From positions 620,001-684,000 of the forward strand of contig NZ_JAVDWH010000001.1 in NCBI RefSeq assembly GCF_031457275.1: a stretch of DNA of 64,000 nt, in the 5' to 3' direction. This document shows, piece after piece, positions 1 through 9,055 of this stretch; position 1 is the first letter of the stretch, and every line of letters starts with the position of its first letter. A program made the translations under genes and the position numbers. This DNA is from Aeromicrobium panaciterrae (GTDB lineage Bacteria; Actinomycetota; Actinomycetes; Propionibacteriales; Nocardioidaceae). The notes beneath the pieces were generated by a model. That model saw only the letters and a list, made by a program, of their open reading frames with translations, was not told where the DNA came from and made no database searches.

Positions 1-478
1 TGATGTCGACGAACGGCAGGACGAGGAGGAGCAGGAGGATCCGCGAGAGGCCTCGGGCAGCTTCCTCGATTGACGCTGTCAGGATCGCCTCGGGCGGTTT
101 GACGTCGAAGTTCTCGAGGAACTGGACGTCGGTTGCCACCCGACTTGCCGAGCCAGGCAGCGTGAGCCCGAAGACCTTGAGAGCCGCTTGGAGCGCGATC
201 GCTGGCTTCCACGGAATGTGGACCGCCGAGGCTCCACGCAGGACGATCGCCTGGGTCAGGAACATCAGTTGAGCCGCGAGCAGGCCGAGGATCAACCACG
301 CCGGGTCGGCCGAGCGAAGCTGCTTCCAGATCGTTTCGAACCCGACATCGCCGAGCAGACGTACGAGGATGAACAGGCCGACCACAACGAGGACCACCAT
401 CACGATGTCGGTCCACCGCCAGCGCGGTTTGGCGCGCGGCTCGTCCGTCTCGGCCTCCACGACCGACAGACTAGCCAC
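1..478 (-). CDS. Lysylphosphatidylglycerol synthase TM-region / flippase-like membrane protein (3' end beyond window)
   Basis: Reading the minus strand from a GTG at 478 gives an open frame to the window edge. After a short charged N-terminus (VVEAETDEPRAKPRWRW) comes a hydrophobic segment (DIVMVVLVVVGLFILVRLL), then a second (WLILGLLAAQLMFLTQAIVL), then a loop containing LTLPGSASRVATDVQF and a third hydrophobic stretch. This is the pattern of the UPF0104/LPG_synthase_TM superfamily (PF03706), polytopic membrane proteins related to lipid flippases and aminoacyl-phosphatidylglycerol synthases. The GTG at 478 overlaps the stop codon of the upstream regulator (471-473), suggesting translational coupling; an alternative GTG is at 460. 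Only about 159 residues are visible, so substrate and full length are unknown. Confidence 0.72.
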   Translation of the reverse strand, partial: MASLSVVEAETDEPRAKPRWRWTDIVMVVLVVVGLFILVRLLGDVGFETIWKQLRSADPAWLILGLLAAQLMFLTQAIVLRGASAVHIPWKPAIALQAALKVFGLTLPGSASRVATDVQFLENFDVKPPEAILTASIEEAARGLSRILLLLLVLPFVDI

Positions 479-2204
479 TCTGCGTGAGTGCGACCTCTTG
501 TTCTTCGATGCGCTCGGTGATCCTTGCCTGGAGGGACGGCCGCAACCACAGCTCGAACAGATCCTGGGTCGTGCGATCCCTGAATGCGAAGCTGTCGTTG
601 GCCACAACGAAGATGCCGCGGGTCGCGAGGTGGTCCATGTGGGCTTCGATTTCGATGCGACGACTCTCGGTACGGCGCTCGCTGCCGAGAATCTCCATCA
701 CTCCTGATGCCGTGGTGGGTTTGTCGAGCACGGCCATGACCTGGCAGATCTCCAGATCCAACGGTTCGAGTCGTTCGGCCAGAACTCGGAACGTCGTCGA
801 CGCTGCTGGAAGTACGGTCGAGGTCAACGAGTCACTGACCAGCCCAAGGCCTCTGATCGTCGACACGACTTGCCCGGTCGATACCCAGGCCCGCAGAATC
901 TCGACGGCGATCCCGGCCAGCCCTTCGCTCCTGGTTTCGAGGATCTCGACGAGGTCTGGTGACGGTGAACCTGCAAGAATCGCCTGAGCCATTTGGGACA
1001 GCTCGTTCGCAGTCACGGGCGGCGACTCGACGACGGTTGGAATGTAGACCGACTCGTTCGCTTCGACCAGAAGTTCGGCGGCCTCGGGGGTGGTGACGAT
1101 GACGAGCACTCGACCCGGTTGCGACGGGACGGTCCCGAGCACCTCAGCGATGGCGGCATGCGCACGGGCCGGAGGAAGATCTATTGGGCCTGTCACCGCG
1201 ACATCGATCAGTCCGGTGGCGGGGGACATCCGGGTTGCAGGTGCTTGCCGCGCAATCTTTGGCGGACGGACGCGTCGCAGATGGGCTCCGCTGACGCGAC
1301 CCACCGCGACTTCGAGAAGCGACTCACGCCCCGATCCTGGAAGGCCAGCAACACAGACAACGGAAGTCCCGTCGCCTCTCGCGCTGTCTCGTATAGCTTC
1401 GCTCAACTGGGCAACGCTCCGCTCGCGGCCAACGTAGATCGAGAATCTGGAGTTCTCGTCGTCGACCTTGGTCAGCTGTCGCTGCAGAGCCTCGGTCTGT
1501 GACGACGGCAATGCATTGAGGTTGGTCTTCAAGTTGCGGCGGCATCGTTCGTAGGACCGCATGGCCGAGTCGGTCTCGCCGATACCTGCATAGGCGCGCA
1601 TCAGCGACCGGTGCGCTCGTTCAAAGCATGCGTCGAGGCTGATGGCGAGTGCGGACATCTCGATCGCATCGCGCATCCAGCCGAGCTCAATCGCGCTCTC
1701 AGCCGCGTCGGCCAGCATCAGCTTGCGCTGGGTCAGCAAGTCGTCGCGGATGTCCGCCGCCCAATCGCTGTCGTCCTCATGGGCGTGGAAGTCGTCGACG
1801 TACAGTGCCTCGGCCTGTTTGGCCGCGGTGACGACACCGGCGAAGTCGCGCGATCGCATCGCCGCGGCGATGTCGTTGCCGAGCTGCTGATGGGCGGCGA
1901 CATCGACCCAGCATCCTCGAAGTTGAAGGCCGCTGAGGTGTCGCATGATGCTGTCCTTGCCCAGGACTTTGCGAATCTGGGCAGTCGCGGTGTGCAGGCT
2001 CGCGGCTGCCTTGGCATCAGGCACATCAGGCCACAGCTTGGCGATGATGCTCTTCGAGCTGACAATCTGATCGGAACTCATGGCAAGGAGACGCAGTAGG
2101 TCGCTGGTCTTGCCGGTGGTCCATTGTGATGACGGCACCACGGTGCCGTTGCCCAGCCGAATCCAGAGTCGGCCCAATAGGCGTATCTCGGTTTGATCGT
2201 TCAC
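471..2204 (-). CDS. BTAD-domain (SARP-like) transcriptional regulator with degenerate ATPase domain
   Basis: A 577-residue protein. An OmpR-type winged helix occupies about residues 5-95 (EIRLLGRLWIRLG at its start), followed by a bacterial transcriptional activation domain of helical repeats at about 100-245 (RAHRSLMRAYAGIGETDSAM). The C-terminal half is AAA/STAND-like and starts at IYVGRERSVAQL. Its P-loop reads GLPGSGRES, so the Walker A Lys is Arg and the following Ser/Thr is Glu; ATP hydrolysis is doubtful. I place the start at GTG 2204 because GGGAG lies 5 nt upstream. A longer frame up to 2303 has no ribosome-binding site and would run through the palindrome at 2285-2302. The gene is divergent from the giant kinase/c-di-GMP protein, the likely co-regulated partner, and its stop overlaps the next gene. 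Effector and targets are unknown. Confidence 0.8.
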   Translation of the reverse strand: MNDQTEIRLLGRLWIRLGNGTVVPSSQWTTGKTSDLLRLLAMSSDQIVSSKSIIAKLWPDVPDAKAAASLHTATAQIRKVLGKDSIMRHLSGLQLRGCWVDVAAHQQLGNDIAAAMRSRDFAGVVTAAKQAEALYVDDFHAHEDDSDWAADIRDDLLTQRKLMLADAAESAIELGWMRDAIEMSALAISLDACFERAHRSLMRAYAGIGETDSAMRSYERCRRNLKTNLNALPSSQTEALQRQLTKVDDENSRFSIYVGRERSVAQLSEAIRDSARGDGTSVVCVAGLPGSGRESLLEVAVGRVSGAHLRRVRPPKIARQAPATRMSPATGLIDVAVTGPIDLPPARAHAAIAEVLGTVPSQPGRVLVIVTTPEAAELLVEANESVYIPTVVESPPVTANELSQMAQAILAGSPSPDLVEILETRSEGLAGIAVEILRAWVSTGQVVSTIRGLGLVSDSLTSTVLPAASTTFRVLAERLEPLDLEICQVMAVLDKPTTASGVMEILGSERRTESRRIEIEAHMDHLATRGIFVVANDSFAFRDRTTQDLFELWLRPSLQARITERIEEQEVALTQSG

Positions 2205-2284
2205 AAGTACTCCCAAACGTGTGATCGTTCTGCTCCCAGAACTCACCGTACGGGTTGTCGGGGTCACTTCGTGGCCAAATCGAC

Positions 2285-2302
2285 TGCCTGAAATTTCAGG
2301 CA
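2285..2302. promoter_or_regulatory. 18-bp perfect palindrome in divergent promoter region
   Basis: TGCCTGAAATTTCAGGCA is fully self-complementary. It lies about 80 bp upstream of the BTAD regulator start and about 130 bp upstream of the multidomain kinase start, in an otherwise non-coding AT-richer stretch. It is a likely dimeric operator. The regulator that binds it is not shown; the adjacent BTAD protein is the first candidate, although SARPs more often bind direct repeats. Confidence 0.65.
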
Positions 2303-2428
2303 ATTATTGCGACCACGTGACTAGGGAGGACCAGTCCGAAAGGACCATTGCACGGTCTTGCGGATGCCGGGACGCTGGGAGGTGGCGTCCGAGGTATGGG
2401 AGCGGGGGCGCTAAGGGTTGGGAGACCG

Positions 2429-5400
2429 ATGAACGTTCGAGGCGACGCGGCGCGCCCAGAGTTGTTCGCTGGCCGCTATCGGCTGGGCAAGTGCCTCAAG
2501 TCGGGGCACGGGGTTGAGACGTACCTCGGTGTGGACGAGACCACCTCCACCCAGGTGGTGCTGAAGTCGATCGTCCCGCACCTCATTCACGATGCTGCGC
2601 GGTTGCGCTTCGAGCACGAGACCCAGGTGCTCAGAAGGCTCTCGGGTACAGGTCTGGCCACTTTGTATGACGCCGGCGTCACCGACGGTCACTGGTACCT
2701 CGTGCAGCCGTTCATGCCGGGATCAACTCTTGAGGAAATCCTCAAGTCCGGTCCGCTTTCGTTGGAGATGGCCCTTCGGATCGCGATCGACGTTGCCAGC
2801 GCGTTGGACATCGCCCATGGGGCGGGCATCTTCCACCGCGACGTCAAACCGGCCAACGTCATTGTTGGCGGGACCGATCCCGCCAGCCCGGTCACTCTCA
2901 TCGATTTCGGTTTTGCGCGTAGCCCGTTGCTGGATGAGTCCCTGAACGAGCAGCTTGTCGGCACAGTGCGTTATCTCGCACCGGAAGCGGCGGGGATGCT
3001 CGCAGTTCCTGCTGACGAGCGTGCGGATCTTTATGCGTTGGGCGTGCTGCTGTTCGAGTGCCTTGCGGGCGAGCCGCCATTTCCTGGCGAAACTGTTGGC
3101 GAGGTGCTCCGAGAGCACCTGTCGATGCCAGTCCCCGAGGTCGGACGCCGCCGACCGGGCATGCCCCGTGCGATCGACGCGATCCTGGCTCGGCTGCTGA
3201 GCAAGGACCCGAACGACCGATATCAATCAGCGTCCGCCGTGACGTATGACTTGAGTGCTCTCTTGGAGGCCGTGCGGGCCGGCTCTTCGGACCCACGCTT
3301 GGTGATCGGTCGGATCGATCACCGGCGGACGCTTACGGATCCTGCATTCGTCGGACGTGAGGCAGAGCTCGCGAGCCTCATGTCCTTGGTCGATGAGGTC
3401 AGGATGGGCGGATCAGGGCTCGTCCTTCTGGAGGCCGACTCTGGTGGCGGCAAGACCCGCCTTTTGTCTGAGGTCGCGTCGCAGGCGTCCTCGGCCGGAG
3501 TTCTGCAGCTACAGGGTCAGGGTGTTGCTGAGACTGGCGCCCGTCCGTTCGAGGTGCTCCATGGATTCGCTGAGGACCTGCTCTCGCATGCCGCGAACGA
3601 CGACCTGTGGGACTCGATTCGCGAAGGTGTCGGCGATGGTGCGCCAGCAATCGCCCAAGTGCTGCCTCTGTTGGGACCGCTGCTGGGTGTGACCGAGGAG
3701 CTCGACGCTGGCCCCGAGCACCTGGGCGAGCAGCGAAGTTTGACGGTCCTGCATCAGCTCATGAACTCAATCGGTGATGCCGATCATCCCGTGTTGATCA
3801 TCTTTGACGACTGCCAGTGGGCGGATCGGCTGACGATTCAGTTACTCGCGGACGTCTTTTCTGACAGAGCGCAATGTCCGCCGTACGTCGGAGTGATCGC
3901 AGCCTTCAGGTCTGAGGAGGTGTCGGACGAGCATCAGCTCCGCGCCATGCCGTTCGCCCAGTCTGTGCAGCTCGGTCGCCTGCCAGCGCGGGCAATGCGG
4001 CAGTTGTGTGAGTCGATGGCGGGACAGCTGCCGGATGAAGCGATCAACACCGTCGTCCGGCTCGCCGACGGCAATCCGTTCATGGGCGCGGCGGTGCTTC
4101 GTGGACTCTTCGAGTCCGGCGCACTGCTCAGTACGGACCGGGGTTGGCAGGTCGACGAAGCAGCGCTGATCGACGTCCAGACGGCTCGACGCTCCGCCAG
4201 CTTCTTGGTTCGACGGCTTGAGCTGCTCACCGAGGACTCGATCCACGTACTTTCGGCCGGAGCTTCGCTCGGCAAGGAATTCGACTTCATGCTTGCGGCG
4301 GAGCTCGTGCAACACAGCGATGTTGCTGCCACGATCCTGCAGGATGCCACCCGCAGACGACTCGTGTGGATTGACGATGTCACCGGCCGCTGCAGCTTTG
4401 CGCACGACAAGATCCGTGAGGCGTTGCTCAGCCGACTGGACTACTCCGAACGGCGGGAGCTTCACAGTCGCGCAGCCGACGCCATGCTCGGCATGGAGGA
4501 GAGCGGGGCCTCGGTCTTCGACGTCGCCTATCACCTGGACGCAGCCGGCAGACATCAAGCGGCGCTGCCGTACGCACTGAGGTCGGCCGAAACTGCGCGT
4601 ACGCAGCACGCTCTCGATTCGGCGCTGTCGCACTATCGAATGGCCGAGCGTGGCGTCGAGCCCGAGGATCTCGAGACCCGCGTCGTCATTGCCGAGGGCC
4701 TGGGAGACGTGCTGGCACTACAGGGGGCGTACGACGAGGCCGAGGAACAACTCACCGTGGCTGAGCAGATGGTGACGGATCGCGTCCACCAGGCAGAGGT
4801 TGAAGGCAAGCTCGGAGCTCTCGCCTTCAAACGAGGCGATATTCCAACCGCCCGCCGCCATCTCGAGGGAGCTATGGCGCGGCTAGACCGGCCCGTCCCG
4901 CAGGTCTTCGCCTGGCTCCTCGTGTGCTTGGTGTGGGAGCTGTGCGTTCAAGTTGTGCACACCGCTGCGCCTCGCCTGACTGTGCGACGCAAGCCGGAGG
5001 GCCGCGAGGAGGACTTTCTTGCGATGCGCCTTCACAGCCGCCTTGCCTATCTCTACTGGTTCTACAGCGGCAAGGTCACCTGCGCTTGGACACATCTGCG
5101 GGGGCTCAACCTGGCTGAGCGTTACCCGCCCAGTGCCGAGCTGGGTCAGGCCTACTCCGAGCACGCCCCAGTTGCGACGATGGTGCCGCTGTTCAACCGT
5201 TCGTTGAAGTACGCCAAACGCTCCCAGGAGATCAGACGCGACCGGGGCGATATTTGGGGACAGGGGCAGAGCCAGAGCTTTGCCGGCGTCGCACTCTATG
5301 CAGCGTCCAAGTTCGACGAGGCGGAGGAGGCGTCCCGTGAGGCGATTCGCCTGCTGGAGTCGACGGGCGACCAGTGGGAGATGAATACAGCGGGGTGGAA

Positions 5401-8239
5401 TCTTGCGATGTGCCTGCATCGCAAGGGTCAGCTGCGAGAGGCCGCGGCCACTGCCAAGGGTGTCTACGAGTCCGCGATTGCGATCGGCGACCAGACGTCG
5501 GCTGGTGTCGGGCTTTCGGTGTGGACGCGAGCAGCCTGCGGTGACGTCGATCCACGGCTGATCGATGCAGAACTGGCGCGCGAAAGCATGGACGCGAGCA
5601 CGACAGCAGAGTTGCGACTCGCTGCGGGCATCGCAGCTCATCGCGCTGGAGACCTCGCCGCGGCGATCGAGCACCTGGACCTGGCGGCGGAAACGATTCG
5701 TACATCCGGACTGCGGCAGGAGTATGCAGCCCCGGTCGCGTGCTGGAGGGCGACTGCTGCTCGCACCCTTGCAGAGCAGGCTTCGCCGCATGATCCATCT
5801 GGATACAAGGAGGCTGTTCGCAAAGCGTCCAAGGCTGTCCATAGCGCCAGGTTCTGGGCGTTCAGCTATCGCAACAATGCACCTCACGCTCTCAGAGAAG
5901 CTGCGCTGATCGCATCGCTCAGGAATCGGCCGAGGCGTCGTGAGAGGTATCTGGCACGCAGCCTGGCCGTCGCCGAAAAGCAGGGGGCTCTGTACGAGGC
6001 GGCGCTCACCCGACTGGCCGCCGCCGAGATCCGTATGCGCAGAGGCGACGACCATGGTGAGGTGGTAGATGCCAGGCTCGCTGTGTACGAGTTCCAGGGA
6101 AGCGTGATCGAAGACGAAACCCCCGAGGCGCCAAGCGTCTCGCTGTTTGATCGGTTCAACACGTTGCTCAGTGTCGGCCGCACGATCACGGCCGCCGCCA
6201 GCATGGAGGCCGTGGACGTGGCGATCCGCGAGGCGGCATTGACCCTGTTGCGCGGAGACACGTGCCACATCATCAGTGCCGATGCGACCGAGACGGCCAA
6301 CCCGACCACAGAGTCCGGCGAATCGGTCGACCTGGCGAGTCGTACGCTCCTCGAGCGTGCGATCAGTGGTGGCGTGCCAGTGGTGTCCGGCGATTCCGCC
6401 GTCGGTGTCAGCGAGAGCCTGGTCATGTCTGACATCCGGTCAGTTCTGGCGGCACCGATCATCGTGCATGGAGAGACCCGCTACTGCTTCTACGTGACTC
6501 ACCGGCAGATCAGTGCTCTGTTCGGCGAGGAGGAGATTCAGCTCGCAGCGTTCGTCGCGACTCTTGCGGGAGCCGCGTTCGAACATTTGGAGGGTACGGA
6601 GACTCGCTATCGTTCGCTCGCCCGCAACTCAAGCGACGTTCTCACCCTCGTGGGGCGCGACGGAATCGTCAGTTATCAAAGCTCGTCGGCCTCGCGGGTG
6701 TTTGCCTTGCCCGCCAATGGGATGGTGGGTCGCCCGATCGACGAATGGGTGCATCCAGAGGATCGTGACTTGCTCACGGACGCACTTCAGCGCGCCAGCC
6801 TCCACAGCGACACGCGAGTTGAATGTCGATTCCTGCACGCCACTGGCTCGTATGTCTACGCCGAGACAGTGGTGACCGACCTGCTGGACGATCCAGCTGT
6901 GTCGGCGCTGGTGCTCAACAGCCGCGACATCACCGATCGCCGCCTGCTGGAGGACGAACTGCGCGAGCGCGCCCTGCACGACAGCTTGACGGGCTTGCCC
7001 AACCGGGCGCATTTCCTCGAGCGCGCCCAGCAAGCGATCAACCGGAGGGATCCGCGTCCGTTGGTTGCCTGTTTCCTCGACCTGGATGATTTCAAGTCAG
7101 TCAACGACACATACGGGCATGGTGCAGGCGACGAGTTGCTGTGTGAAATGAGTGAACGGTTGCTTGAGTGCCTGCGGCCGGAAGATGTGGTTGCCCGATT
7201 CGGTGGCGACGAGTTCGCCCTCCTCTTTGAAGACACAACGCTCAAGGAGGCGCTGAGCGCCATCGAACGTATCCAGGCGGCAACGGGTCGACCGGTTCGC
7301 GTCGCAGGCACCGAACTTGTCTGTCATTTCAGTATCGGCGTGGCTCCCTCATCTGGTCGGAAGGCGACAACGGACCAGCTTCTCGCTGAAGCCGATGTTG
7401 CGATGTACGCCGCCAAGTCGAGCGGAACCCATTTGTGCCGGGTGTATGAGCCGCCGATGCGAGATCTTGCCGAGTCGCGATCTGTGGCACGAGGTGCGAT
7501 TGACCGGGCGCTCTCACAGGGTGAGTTCTTGCTTCATTACCAGCCGATAGTCAATCTGCAGACCGAAGAGTGTCTGGGTGTGGAAGCCCTGATCCGGTGG
7601 CAGCACCCAGAGCGCGGACTCCTGCCCGCGGCGGAGTTCATCGATCTCGCGGAGGTCAGCGGGCACATGCCCGCGATCGGCGCCTGGGTCATCGAAACTG
7701 CGTGTGCCGCGGCCGTGGACCTGGCCGAGGACTTGTCCATGAGCATCAATGTCTCGCCGCAGCAGCTTCAGCAGCCGCAGCTCGCGCAGAGCGTCGAGCG
7801 AGCCCTCAGTAGGTCCGGCCTTCGGCCTGATCGTCTGGTGCTCGAGTTGACCGAGACGACCGATATCACCGATCCGGCGACTGCAATTGAACAGTTGCGC
7901 CAACTGGATGAGATGGGTGTGAAGCTCGCTCTGGACGACTTCGGCACTGGATATGCGTCTCTCGACTATCTGAAGCGATTCCCGGTTCAGATCCTCAAGA
8001 TTGATCAGGAATTCGTTCAGCACATCCACGAGAGCGAGGACGACCGAGCCATCGTGCGCGGAATCATCGAGCTCGCCAAGTCGTTCGGCCTACGGACGAT
8101 TGCTGAGGGTGTGGAGCAGATCGAGCAGCAGCGTGTCGTCACCGAGTTGGGCTGCGACTTCGGTCAGGGGTTCCTGTGGTCTCGACCGGGGCTTCCCGAA
8201 AACTTGCCCGAGGTGTTCCTGCCCAGTTCGGCTGCCTGA
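2429..8239 (+). CDS. Ser/Thr kinase-AAA/STAND ATPase-TPR-GAF-PAS-GGDEF-EAL fusion protein
   Basis: A 1936-residue soluble-looking signalling protein. Domains in order: Hanks-type kinase (about 15-280; HRDVKPANVIV from residue 136, DFG at 159); AAA/STAND ATPase (about 304-708; Walker A DSGGGKT with Lys 342, Walker B VLIIFDDCQWAD near 455-466); a helical TPR region (about 710-1205); GAF (about 1240-1390); PAS (about 1391-1510, beginning YRSLARNSSDVLTLVGRDG); GGDEF (about 1511-1674, intact GGDEF at 1592 with an RPED inhibitory site exactly five residues before it); EAL (about 1688-1930, EALIRW from 1719, SINVSPQQL, LALDDFGTGYASLDYL, ILKIDQEF, IAEGVE). Both c-di-GMP catalytic motifs look functional. 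ATG 2429 has GGGAG about 5 nt upstream; an upstream TTG frame lacks one. The ATP-dependent front end probably gates c-di-GMP turnover, which is inference. Confidence 0.9.
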   Translation: MNVRGDAARPELFAGRYRLGKCLKSGHGVETYLGVDETTSTQVVLKSIVPHLIHDAARLRFEHETQVLRRLSGTGLATLYDAGVTDGHWYLVQPFMPGSTLEEILKSGPLSLEMALRIAIDVASALDIAHGAGIFHRDVKPANVIVGGTDPASPVTLIDFGFARSPLLDESLNEQLVGTVRYLAPEAAGMLAVPADERADLYALGVLLFECLAGEPPFPGETVGEVLREHLSMPVPEVGRRRPGMPRAIDAILARLLSKDPNDRYQSASAVTYDLSALLEAVRAGSSDPRLVIGRIDHRRTLTDPAFVGREAELASLMSLVDEVRMGGSGLVLLEADSGGGKTRLLSEVASQASSAGVLQLQGQGVAETGARPFEVLHGFAEDLLSHAANDDLWDSIREGVGDGAPAIAQVLPLLGPLLGVTEELDAGPEHLGEQRSLTVLHQLMNSIGDADHPVLIIFDDCQWADRLTIQLLADVFSDRAQCPPYVGVIAAFRSEEVSDEHQLRAMPFAQSVQLGRLPARAMRQLCESMAGQLPDEAINTVVRLADGNPFMGAAVLRGLFESGALLSTDRGWQVDEAALIDVQTARRSASFLVRRLELLTEDSIHVLSAGASLGKEFDFMLAAELVQHSDVAATILQDATRRRLVWIDDVTGRCSFAHDKIREALLSRLDYSERRELHSRAADAMLGMEESGASVFDVAYHLDAAGRHQAALPYALRSAETARTQHALDSALSHYRMAERGVEPEDLETRVVIAEGLGDVLALQGAYDEAEEQLTVAEQMVTDRVHQAEVEGKLGALAFKRGDIPTARRHLEGAMARLDRPVPQVFAWLLVCLVWELCVQVVHTAAPRLTVRRKPEGREEDFLAMRLHSRLAYLYWFYSGKVTCAWTHLRGLNLAERYPPSAELGQAYSEHAPVATMVPLFNRSLKYAKRSQEIRRDRGDIWGQGQSQSFAGVALYAASKFDEAEEASREAIRLLESTGDQWEMNTAGWNLAMCLHRKGQLREAAATAKGVYESAIAIGDQTSAGVGLSVWTRAACGDVDPRLIDAELARESMDASTTAELRLAAGIAAHRAGDLAAAIEHLDLAAETIRTSGLRQEYAAPVACWRATAARTLAEQASPHDPSGYKEAVRKASKAVHSARFWAFSYRNNAPHALREAALIASLRNRPRRRERYLARSLAVAEKQGALYEAALTRLAAAEIRMRRGDDHGEVVDARLAVYEFQGSVIEDETPEAPSVSLFDRFNTLLSVGRTITAAASMEAVDVAIREAALTLLRGDTCHIISADATETANPTTESGESVDLASRTLLERAISGGVPVVSGDSAVGVSESLVMSDIRSVLAAPIIVHGETRYCFYVTHRQISALFGEEEIQLAAFVATLAGAAFEHLEGTETRYRSLARNSSDVLTLVGRDGIVSYQSSSASRVFALPANGMVGRPIDEWVHPEDRDLLTDALQRASLHSDTRVECRFLHATGSYVYAETVVTDLLDDPAVSALVLNSRDITDRRLLEDELRERALHDSLTGLPNRAHFLERAQQAINRRDPRPLVACFLDLDDFKSVNDTYGHGAGDELLCEMSERLLECLRPEDVVARFGGDEFALLFEDTTLKEALSAIERIQAATGRPVRVAGTELVCHFSIGVAPSSGRKATTDQLLAEADVAMYAAKSSGTHLCRVYEPPMRDLAESRSVARGAIDRALSQGEFLLHYQPIVNLQTEECLGVEALIRWQHPERGLLPAAEFIDLAEVSGHMPAIGAWVIETACAAAVDLAEDLSMSINVSPQQLQQPQLAQSVERALSRSGLRPDRLVLELTETTDITDPATAIEQLRQLDEMGVKLALDDFGTGYASLDYLKRFPVQILKIDQEFVQHIHESEDDRAIVRGIIELAKSFGLRTIAEGVEQIEQQRVVTELGCDFGQGFLWSRPGLPENLPEVFLPSSAA

Positions 8240-8249
8240 GACAGACTCG

Positions 8250-8936
8250 TCAGCCGGCCCGCACCTGTGCTCGGGTGGGAGCAAACGCGCTGGTCCCCAG
8301 CCAGGTCCACAGACGATCTGCGTCGCGTACTGGACCCACGACGCTGATGTCACCGCCACGCACCATCTCGGTGGCGCTGGCATCACCGCTCCAGACGTCA
8401 GTCAGAGCTCGCACCGTTGAGCGGACTTCGAGGGTGAGTTCATGTCCCGGATCGTCGCGGCACAGGTCGGCGACACCATCCTCGACGACGAGCCACCAGT
8501 GACGTTCGCGGGTGGCGGCATCCGGGAAGTGGAAGTGAATGACGACCTGGCGGTCAGGAAATTCCTTGAGCTGGACGAATCGGCGTACGTCCCACATCAG
8601 GAATCCGGCATCGAGCTGATCGGGACGCAGCCGGCTTCCGATCCAGCGCGCACCCCAGTGCCCCATCGCGAGAACAATGGGTCGGAGCTCCTCGCCCGCG
8701 GGAGTGAGCTCGTACGACGTGTTGCGCCCGTCGACGTGACGCATGATGACGCCGAACTCCTCCAGCGTCTTGAGTCGGGTGGACAACAGTGCCGGCGACA
8801 TCCGGGGGACCCCGCGGCGGATCTCGTTGAACTGAGTGCTCCCGCAGAGGAGCTCGCGTACGACGAGCGGAGTCCATCGGTCGCACAGCACCTCCGCTCC
8901 GCGGGCGACGGTGCAGAACTGTCCGTAGTCGATCAT
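8250..8936 (-). CDS. HxlR-family transcriptional regulator with C-terminal SCP2-like domain
   Basis: A 228-residue protein. Residues 1-105 form an HxlR winged helix with the typical Cys (YGQFCTVARGAEVLCDRW) and the sequence VPRMSPALLSTRLKTLEEFG. Residues about 125-225 resemble the SCP2-type ligand pocket often fused to HxlR proteins in Actinobacteria (WDVRRFVQLKEFPDRQVVIHF). It is divergent from a methyltransferase gene. A perfect 9-5-9 inverted repeat lies just upstream, and a TAGCGT box 6 nt before the ATG suggests a leaderless transcript. Probable autorepressor controlling the methyltransferase; the ligand is unknown. Confidence 0.85.
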   Translation of the reverse strand: MIDYGQFCTVARGAEVLCDRWTPLVVRELLCGSTQFNEIRRGVPRMSPALLSTRLKTLEEFGVIMRHVDGRNTSYELTPAGEELRPIVLAMGHWGARWIGSRLRPDQLDAGFLMWDVRRFVQLKEFPDRQVVIHFHFPDAATRERHWWLVVEDGVADLCRDDPGHELTLEVRSTVRALTDVWSGDASATEMVRGGDISVVGPVRDADRLWTWLGTSAFAPTRAQVRAG

Positions 8937-8948
8937 GACTTCACGCTA
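8937..8948 (-). promoter_or_regulatory. Leaderless -10 box of HxlR gene
   Basis: TAGCGT (8943-8948) is followed by exactly 6 nt and then the ATG. Confidence 0.55.
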
Positions 8949-8967
8949 GGCATCGCCGCGGCAGATG

Positions 8968-8990
8968 ACTAGTTCAGAAATTGAACTAGT
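8968..8990. promoter_or_regulatory. Inverted-repeat operator, probably for HxlR
   Basis: ACTAGTTCA and TGAACTAGT are perfect 9-bp arms separated by GAAAT. The site lies between the divergent HxlR and methyltransferase genes, 20-42 bp upstream of the HxlR -10 box. Local HxlR binding is inferred from position. Confidence 0.7.
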
Positions 8991-9055
8991 TTGCTGGCGC
9001 TCGGGGCCGGACTCTGGTGTTGTCGGGTATGGAGCCCGGGCAAGGAGACGAAACC

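Noticed and set aside
1..460. Plus-strand open frames of 89-112 codons at the window start
   Set aside because: They lie opposite a minus-strand frame with clear TM segments of a known membrane family; the plus-strand products are Arg-rich shadows.
4883..6268. Minus-strand 461-codon open frame inside the giant kinase fusion
   Set aside because: It is antisense to the TPR region; composition is shadow-like with no recognisable domain or ribosome-binding site.
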